Assembly (NCBI GenBank): GCA_943359415.1
Contig: CALRHQ010000052.1
Span: 1-6,411 of the forward strand
Length of the DNA stretch: 6,411 nucleotides
Direction of reading: 5' to 3'
Source of the DNA: Candidatus Peribacteria bacterium
Lineage (GTDB): Bacteria > Patescibacteriota > Gracilibacteria > UBA1369 > LOWO2-01-FULL-3
The position numbers and the translations under genes are program-made. Of this stretch, positions 1 to 5,344 are shown in pieces. The notes beneath the pieces were generated by a model. The model did not search any database. It was given only the letters and a program-made list of their open reading frames with translations, and was not told the DNA's origin. The number at the start of each line of letters is the position of its first letter. Positions within the stretch are counted from its first letter, which is position 1.

Positions 1-155
1 AATTAAACACATATAAAGACGGCTCACTTTTCAAATATACAATTTCAGAATGGCTTACCCCAAAAGGAACAAGCATAAACAAAATGGGAATCGCTCCTGA
101 CATCTCAGTAACAGACGCAACAAAGCAGCTAGACAAAGCCTTGGAACAGTTTTGA
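1..155 (+). CDS. S41-family C-terminal processing protease, C-terminal end only (partial)
   Basis: This is the last part of a gene cut by the left edge. The first complete codon is at base 3, and 50 codons are visible before a TGA stop at 153-155. The peptide contains DGSLFKYTISEWLTPKG followed by SINKMGIAPDISV. This matches the end of the S41 (CtpA/CtpB/Prc) protease domain, where a strand leads into a TP-x-G-x-x-I-x-x-x-G-I-x-PD-I-x-V motif, and the gene then ends in a short helix (QLDKALEQF). Family members are periplasmic or extracytoplasmic serine proteases with a Ser-Lys dyad and usually a PDZ domain. They trim or degrade envelope proteins. The dyad and PDZ domain would lie upstream and cannot be checked here. 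The stop falls 2 bases from the end of the convergent ATPase gene. The family call is strong, but substrate and subtype are unknown. Confidence 0.85.
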   Translation, partial: LNTYKDGSLFKYTISEWLTPKGTSINKMGIAPDISVTDATKQLDKALEQF

Positions 156-157
156 TG

Positions 158-2518
158 CTATTTCGCCTCTCTTTGAGTCAAAAGTTCTTCAGGATTTGTC
201 GTCACGATCTTATTCTCCGTAAATGATGCGATAATTTGCATAGCCACATGCTTAAGACCGGCAAAGAAAAGTCCCTGACCGACTCCACTATTTAGAAGGA
301 CATACTTTTCTCCTTGAGTAAGATTAAACAAGGTTCCAAGCAAATCGATCGCAGACGGAGATTGCTTTAGTAGAAGCTGAATAGATGAATTTGTGATAAT
401 AGGTTTTCCGTAAGCACTTTTCAAGAAATCCTCAACGTCCTGAGTAATAGTCGTAACTCCAAGGTAATATTTTCTCGCACGTTTTACGAGTCCTGCCAAA
501 AATTTCGCACTATCTTCATGTTGCATCATTGTCCACGCCTCATCAATCACAAGAACTCTCTTCTTTAGCTTGCTTCTGACCTTATTCCAGATGTAATTCA
601 AAATGATATACATCGCAATAGGACGTAATGCATCTTCAAGATCACGAATACAGAAAACCATCATTCCACTTGAAAGATCCAAATTTGTAGGTTTATTGAA
701 AATTCCAGAATAAGAACCTGTCGTAAACTTAGAAAGTCTTTGAACAAGAGATTCAGCTCCTTTCATAGAGCTAAGAACCTTGTACAAATCCTCCATCGTA
801 GGTGGTTCATAAGTCGAAGGATCAGTCAGCTCCATGGTAATTCCCTTAAGAGCATAAACATCTATCAACGCTTTATCCAAGATTGATTCCTCCTCAGGAT
901 TAACACCTCCAAGCATAAGTTTAAGAAGTCCGTGAAGGGTAATAACATTTGACCTAAGTAAATCTCCAGGCTGAACATCATCTCCTTCAAAAGGCTGAGG
1001 TAAGTCAAAAGGATTAATTCTACGATCACTGTTCAAACTAAGTCTCAAATAAGTTCCTCCAACTGTATTTGCAAGCGCCTCGTACTCATTTTCCGGATCA
1101 ATGACAATCACGTCAGTTCCCATCATCATAAGACGTAAAAGCTCAAGCTTAACAGCGTAAGATTTTCCGGCACCGGACTTGGCGAACACAACACTATTAG
1201 CGTTCTCAAGAGCAAAACGATCAAATATAACCAAACTGTCATTATGTCTGTTTAATCCATATAAAATTCCTTTATCTGAAGTAAGATCAGAAGAAGTAAA
1301 TGGGAATGTTGTCGAAAGTGGACTCGTATTCATATTACGAATCACATAAAGTTCATCCAAACACATCGGCAAACAAGCATTTAAGCCATGTTCCGCCTGA
1401 AGTTGTGTTCTCTTTGTCATCACAAGATGACCGGCAAGCAAGCTTTCAAGCTGCTTTGAAACCTTTTCAAGTTTCTTTTCACTATCCGCATAAACAGTAA
1501 AATAAAGAGAGAATTGGAAAAATTTCTCCTGTCCTCTTTGAATTTCAGTACGCAATTGTTCCGCATCCTCAAGCGCAGTTTCCAGTGCAGGATCACGTAC
1601 AATCCCCTTTTCTTGTAAGATTTGAATACTTGAATGCATTTGCGCAACTTTTTTTCTCAAAGTCTTCATGATTTCCTCAGAAGAAATCGGATAAATAAAT
1701 TGTGAAATATCCATCGTAACATCAAAATTTACAACAGGAGAAAGCCAATTTGCTTCCAAATATCGAGGATAAGCGTAAACATAAAAAGACTTTGTATAAA
1801 GACCATCCAACCTCAAAGAATCATAATTAATCTCCATCGCAGACGGAGAAATCAAATCCTTTATCGCAGAAAGTCCTTGTTGATAAATCTTTTCAGCTTC
1901 AATATATTTCTTTTTTTCTTCAGCCGACATTTTAGAATTAGCCGCCTCAATCTGATTTGCTTTAACAATTTCCGCTCTTTGTTTTGCATCACTTGAAACA
2001 AACAAAGATTTCAAATTATCAAAAACTGATTTCTTTTTTGCAGCATCAATCGCAGCTGGCACAGGAGCAGAAGTAACTTCATCTTTCACGGCTTTTACAG
2101 ACACAGAAGCTTTTTCTTCAAGACCTCCAGTCATTTTTTTAACCTCAGAAGTCATATCAGAAAAAGTCTGAGACAAGAAATCTTTGGCAACTTTTTTTCC
2201 TGTTTTTGGATCATACCCAGCTTTCTGAAGCTTTCCTGCAGCTTCAAAATCAGCCTTTTGTACCACTTCAAGCGAAGGAGTCACTTCAATCATAGAATCA
2301 GGATTTTCTCCCAATTCAGTCATCGTGGGCCGATCAGACTTAATATCTACTTTTGCATCTCCATAGCTAATCTTATTCTCATTAGACGCTTTAGATGCAT
2401 CCTTAAGCCAATCTGGGGTTTCCAAATTTTGTACGTTCTTCTCTGAAAAAACATTTTTATTTAAATCTTTTATTTTATCGTCCGTAACTACAGCCGTATT
2501 TGTACTTTTAGGATCCAT
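158..2518 (-). CDS. VirB4/TraC-like type IV secretion ATPase
   Basis: This 786-residue protein belongs to the VirB4/TraC family of cytoplasmic, membrane-associated ATPases that energise type IV secretion and conjugation machines. Residues 1 to about 225 are a charged, Ala/Lys/Glu/Ser-rich region without membrane segments, probably disordered to helical. Residues 226-400 resemble the VirB4 N-terminal domain (SFYVYAYPRYLEANWLSPVV). The RecA-like motor follows. Its Walker A is AKSGAGKS at 446-453, with Ala instead of the usual first Gly. VIDPENEYE lies at 472-480. Walker B is VLVIDEAW at 655-662, with D659 and E660, and ITQDVEDF lies at 691-698. The ATG at 2516-2518 has no clear Shine-Dalgarno sequence, but a good promoter lies about 32 bases upstream. 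The stop is TAG. No VirB3, VirB6, VirB8 or coupling-protein gene is visible, so the machine it serves is not identified. CPR genomes commonly carry such ATPases, sometimes annotated as DUF87 proteins. Confidence 0.9.
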   Translation of the reverse strand: MDPKSTNTAVVTDDKIKDLNKNVFSEKNVQNLETPDWLKDASKASNENKISYGDAKVDIKSDRPTMTELGENPDSMIEVTPSLEVVQKADFEAAGKLQKAGYDPKTGKKVAKDFLSQTFSDMTSEVKKMTGGLEEKASVSVKAVKDEVTSAPVPAAIDAAKKKSVFDNLKSLFVSSDAKQRAEIVKANQIEAANSKMSAEEKKKYIEAEKIYQQGLSAIKDLISPSAMEINYDSLRLDGLYTKSFYVYAYPRYLEANWLSPVVNFDVTMDISQFIYPISSEEIMKTLRKKVAQMHSSIQILQEKGIVRDPALETALEDAEQLRTEIQRGQEKFFQFSLYFTVYADSEKKLEKVSKQLESLLAGHLVMTKRTQLQAEHGLNACLPMCLDELYVIRNMNTSPLSTTFPFTSSDLTSDKGILYGLNRHNDSLVIFDRFALENANSVVFAKSGAGKSYAVKLELLRLMMMGTDVIVIDPENEYEALANTVGGTYLRLSLNSDRRINPFDLPQPFEGDDVQPGDLLRSNVITLHGLLKLMLGGVNPEEESILDKALIDVYALKGITMELTDPSTYEPPTMEDLYKVLSSMKGAESLVQRLSKFTTGSYSGIFNKPTNLDLSSGMMVFCIRDLEDALRPIAMYIILNYIWNKVRSKLKKRVLVIDEAWTMMQHEDSAKFLAGLVKRARKYYLGVTTITQDVEDFLKSAYGKPIITNSSIQLLLKQSPSAIDLLGTLFNLTQGEKYVLLNSGVGQGLFFAGLKHVAMQIIASFTENKIVTTNPEELLTQREAK

Positions 2519-2536
2519 GCAAGTTTTTGTTTTTAC

Positions 2537-2548
2537 TATTTCGAAATA
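2537..2548. repeat. 12-bp perfect palindrome in the divergent control region
   Basis: TATTTCGAAATA is a perfect inverted repeat without a spacer. It sits just downstream of the predicted start site of the VirB4-like transcript, where a dimeric repressor could bind. In AT-rich DNA a 12-bp palindrome can arise by chance, so an operator role is only inferred. Confidence 0.3.
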
Positions 2549-2552
2549 TTCA

Positions 2553-2558
2553 TATCAT
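2553..2558 (+). promoter_or_regulatory. Candidate -10 element for gyrA, upstream option
   Basis: TATCAT matches the -10 consensus at five of six positions. The only -35 candidate is TTTACT at 2532-2537, with a short 15-base spacer. Transcription would begin near 2565, leave a 5' leader of about 42 bases and include the AAGGGGG ribosome-binding sequence. The element overlaps the opposing -10 of the VirB4-like gene by two bases. This is a weak call. Confidence 0.25.
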
Positions 2559-2585
2559 TTTAGCAAAAATTAAGCTCTTTTACAA
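2557..2585 (-). promoter_or_regulatory. Sigma-70-type promoter for the VirB4-like gene
   Basis: Read on the minus strand, a -35 element TTGTAA (plus-strand 2580-2585) is separated by exactly 17 bases from a -10 element TAAAAT (2557-2562). An extended -10 TGC precedes the -10 directly (2563-2565). Transcription would start near base 2550 and give a leader of about 32 bases before the ATG at 2518. Spacing and the extended -10 are both good. There is no experimental support. Confidence 0.6.
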
Positions 2586-2590
2586 GGGGG
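2584..2590 (+). promoter_or_regulatory. Shine-Dalgarno-like AAGGGGG upstream of gyrA
   Basis: AAGGGGG differs from the ideal AAGGAGG at one base and is the only strong ribosome-binding sequence near gyrA. It lies 6 bases before an ATG at 2597, which is out of frame with gyrA. It lies 16 bases before the GTG at 2607, which is longer than usual. It therefore does not cleanly support the annotated gyrA start and may serve a short upstream frame. Confidence 0.45.
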
Positions 2591-2595
2591 AAAAG

Positions 2596-2601
2596 TATGA
2601 T
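2596..2601 (+). promoter_or_regulatory. Candidate -10 element for gyrA, leaderless option
   Basis: TATGAT is a five-of-six -10 match placed so that transcription would begin at about 2607-2609, on the GTG start itself, giving a nearly leaderless mRNA. No -35 hexamer stands out 16-19 bases upstream (2571-2579 reads TAAGCTCTT), so this is tentative. Confidence 0.25.
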
Positions 2602-2626
2602 ACGATGTGGCGGCAAAAAATATTAA
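2597..2626 (+). other. Possible 9-codon upstream reading frame overlapping the gyrA start
   Basis: ATG at 2597 opens MIRCGGKKY and closes with TAA at 2624-2626. It has the best-spaced Shine-Dalgarno sequence in the region (AAGGGGG, 6 bases upstream). It overlaps the GTG start of gyrA in another frame and stops 10 bases before the first in-frame ATG of gyrA at 2637, which would allow translational coupling. It is too short to judge by coding statistics and could be chance. It could also mark a one-base error in the A-run at 2615-2620. Confidence 0.2.
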
Positions 2627-5333
2627 ATATAAAACAATGACAAAGGGAAAGCAAAACGACCAAACAAATAACGAAAACGAAGAGAAGAAAGACAAAAAGA
2701 AGAAAAAGAAAATGTCCGAGGAAGAAACAGAAACAGAGGAAGAATTAAACCTTGAAGGAGATGATGATGATATAGGAGGAGAAGAAGAAGACAAAAGTGG
2801 GTATACAAAAGAGGAAGAAGTAGAACAAAAACTATTTTCAGCCGGAAATGTTCAACCGAGAAACATCTCTGAGGAGATGGAAACTTCATATTTGGAATAC
2901 GCGATGAGCGTTATCGTTTCACGTGCGCTTCCGGATGTAAGAGACGGACTTAAACCTGTACACAGGCGTATTTTATTCGCCATGAACGAAATAGGCCTAA
3001 AATCTTCAGGTGGATTCAGGAAATCAGCGGCGGTTGTGGGAGAGGTGTTAGCAAAATACCATCCACATGGAGACAGTGCCGTCTACGATTCTATGGTAAG
3101 AATGGCTCAGGATTTCGCAATGAGATATACATTAGTAAGAGGACAAGGAAACTTTGGTTCAATTGATGGAGACTCCGCTGCCGCAATGAGGTACACAGAG
3201 GCAAAATTGGAGAAAATTACAGATGAAATGCTTCAGGATATAGACAAAGAAACTGTTTCATTTAGAGATAATTACGACGGAAGACATCAAGAACCTACAG
3301 TTCTTCCAGCAAAGCTTCCACAATTGCTTTTAAACGGTTCTACAGGTATCGCAGTAGGAATGGCGACATCTATTCCCCCACACAATTTAGGCGAACTAGT
3401 AGACGCATTAATGCACCTTTCAACCAATCCGGATTGTACAATCGAAGACTTAATGCAATTCATAAAAGGACCAGATTTCCCAACTGGAGCTATTATTTAC
3501 AACATTGAAGATATCAAAAGAGCATACATGACGGGTCGTGGAGGAATGGTAGTAAGAGCAAAAACAGATATTGTGGAGAAAAAAGGAGGAAAATACGCGA
3601 TTATCGTGACAGAAATACCATACCAAGTAAACAAATCAAACTTGGTTAGTAAAATGGCAGAACTTGTTCGGGACAAAAAAATTGTAGGAATTTCAGACAT
3701 CAGAGATGAATCGAATAAAGATGGAATTCGTGTAGTTATAGAGCTTAAAAAAGATTCTTTCCCAAGAAAAATCCTAAACCAATTATTCAAATACACACAG
3801 CTACAATCAGCATTCAATATGAATATGATTGCGCTTGTTGACGAGATTCAACCGCATCTTTTAGACCTAAAACAAGTTCTTGAGTATTTCATTACTCATA
3901 GAAAATTGATGATCACGAAAAGAACGGAATATGATCTGAAAATTGCAAAAGCTCGTGCACATATTTTAGAAGGATTGAAAATAGCATTGGACAATATCGA
4001 TGCGGTAATTCAAACAATCAGAAAATCTCCGACAAAAGAAGAAGCGCAAGTAGCGTTGATAAAGAAATTTGAACTTTCCGACGAACAATCAAAAGCTATT
4101 TTGGAAATGAGACTCCAGACTTTAGCAGGCCTCGAAAGACAAAAAATCGAAGATGAATTGGCTGAAAAAATGGCCTTAATAAGCAAACTTGAAGCAATTC
4201 TTGCAGACGTAAAGAAAATCCTAAAAATAATGCAGGACGAACTTGCCGAAGTAAAAGAAAAATATTCAGACAAGAGAAGAACTGAAGTAGTTCCACATGC
4301 AGTCGACAGCATTTCAAAGAAAGACACTATTCCAAATGAAGAAATGATCGTAATGTTAAGCCGTGAAAACTACATAAAGAGAATGCCTCCAAGTTCATTC
4401 AAAACGCAAGGTCGTGGAGGAAAAGGAATTATCGGTGGAACAACAAAAGATGAAGATGAAATAAGGGTAATTGTATATGGAACAAATCACGAAGAGCTAC
4501 TTTACTTCACAAACCGTGGACGCGTTTTCAGGCTTCCGGTATTCGAACTTCCACTTGGATCAAGAACAGCAAAAGGCCAAGCAATCGTAAATCTACTTCA
4601 ATTACAAGAAAATGAATACGTTACTGCTATTTTAAATAGTGGTGAAAAATTAACAGAAGAATACCTACTTATAGCAACAAGAAATGGGACAGTAAAAAAG
4701 ACTCCTGTCGGAGATTTCACAAACGTAAGAAAAAGCGGTCTTATAGCCATAAAACTAAGAGACAACGATTCTCTTGAATGGGTAAAAGAAACTTCAAAAG
4801 GAGATGAAATAATAATTGTCACAAAAAATGGAAAATCTATAAGATTCCACGAAGATGATGCCCGTCCAATGGGAAGAGCTTCTATCGGAGTAAGAGGAAT
4901 AAAAATCAAAACAGACGATGAAGTTGTAGAAATGAATGTTATCAAAGATAAAGAAAATTCTAAATTATTGGTAGTTATGGAAAATGGACTTGGAAAAATG
5001 ACTTCAGTAAAAGATTACAGAACTCAAACACGTGGAGGTACAGGAGTAAAAACAGCGAACATAACGCCAAAAACAGGAAAAGTTATTGGAGCAAAGATTT
5101 TAAATAAAGATTTAGACGCAGATTTAATCATCGCATCAAAAGTTGGGCAAATCATAAGATTAAACATAAAAAATATTCCTTCTCAAGGAAGAGCAACTCA
5201 AGGAGTTTACTTAATGAGAATGCATGAAAATGATAAAGTTGCATCAATCTCATTAATAGAGAACTTATTGCCTTCAAAAGAAGTAGAAGAAGTCGAAGAA
5301 CAAACAAAAATTGCAGTAGAAGAAGAAAAATAA
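2607..5333 (+). CDS. gyrA: DNA gyrase subunit A
   Basis: Subunit A of DNA gyrase cleaves and rejoins DNA in the GyrA2-GyrB2 complex to introduce negative supercoils. From the GTG at 2607 the protein has 908 residues. Residues 1-85 are a Lys-rich then Asp/Glu-rich extension. The winged-helix core starts at SEEMETSYLEYAMSV (88-102). The catalytic pair is R195-Y196 in AAAMRYTE, and I248 matches the DNA-intercalating isoleucine (LLNGSTGIAVGMAT). S157 and D161 correspond to E. coli S83 and D87, so the common quinolone-resistance positions are unmutated. About residues 420-560 form the coiled-coil gate. From 573 I count six C-terminal blades, as in GyrA rather than ParC. The GyrA box is QGRGGKG (601-607), with Gly replacing the second-position Arg. 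The tail is acidic (EEVEEQ, EEEK). The start is uncertain: ATG 2637 (898 aa) or ATG 2712 (873 aa, beginning MSEEE) are alternatives. Confidence 0.96.
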   Translation: MAAKNIKYKTMTKGKQNDQTNNENEEKKDKKKKKKMSEEETETEEELNLEGDDDDIGGEEEDKSGYTKEEEVEQKLFSAGNVQPRNISEEMETSYLEYAMSVIVSRALPDVRDGLKPVHRRILFAMNEIGLKSSGGFRKSAAVVGEVLAKYHPHGDSAVYDSMVRMAQDFAMRYTLVRGQGNFGSIDGDSAAAMRYTEAKLEKITDEMLQDIDKETVSFRDNYDGRHQEPTVLPAKLPQLLLNGSTGIAVGMATSIPPHNLGELVDALMHLSTNPDCTIEDLMQFIKGPDFPTGAIIYNIEDIKRAYMTGRGGMVVRAKTDIVEKKGGKYAIIVTEIPYQVNKSNLVSKMAELVRDKKIVGISDIRDESNKDGIRVVIELKKDSFPRKILNQLFKYTQLQSAFNMNMIALVDEIQPHLLDLKQVLEYFITHRKLMITKRTEYDLKIAKARAHILEGLKIALDNIDAVIQTIRKSPTKEEAQVALIKKFELSDEQSKAILEMRLQTLAGLERQKIEDELAEKMALISKLEAILADVKKILKIMQDELAEVKEKYSDKRRTEVVPHAVDSISKKDTIPNEEMIVMLSRENYIKRMPPSSFKTQGRGGKGIIGGTTKDEDEIRVIVYGTNHEELLYFTNRGRVFRLPVFELPLGSRTAKGQAIVNLLQLQENEYVTAILNSGEKLTEEYLLIATRNGTVKKTPVGDFTNVRKSGLIAIKLRDNDSLEWVKETSKGDEIIIVTKNGKSIRFHEDDARPMGRASIGVRGIKIKTDDEVVEMNVIKDKENSKLLVVMENGLGKMTSVKDYRTQTRGGTGVKTANITPKTGKVIGAKILNKDLDADLIIASKVGQIIRLNIKNIPSQGRATQGVYLMRMHENDKVASISLIENLLPSKEVEEVEEQTKIAVEEEK

Positions 5334-5344
5334 CCTAATCCTAA

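Noticed and set aside
153..260. Read-through of the protease TGA as glycine (alternative code)
   Set aside because: The continuation lies antisense to the VirB4-like gene and resembles no protease sequence, whereas the stop falls at the expected family C-terminus.
2570..2889. Two minus-strand open frames of 74 and 88 codons opposite the start of gyrA
   Set aside because: They are Ser/Phe/Leu-rich mirror images of the Lys/Glu-rich GyrA extension and run across the divergent promoter region. They have no ribosome-binding site or family resemblance.
3060..3100. Quinolone-resistance substitutions in GyrA
   Set aside because: S157 and D161, equivalent to E. coli S83 and D87, are the unmutated residues.
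3497..4945. Minus-strand open frames of 73-115 codons within gyrA
   Set aside because: They lie opposite strongly conserved gyrA sequence, and their translations are compositionally biased and unrecognised.
2607..5333. ParC (topoisomerase IV) instead of GyrA
   Set aside because: Six C-terminal blades and a recognisable, though degenerate, GyrA box favour GyrA. ParC usually has fewer blades and lacks the box.
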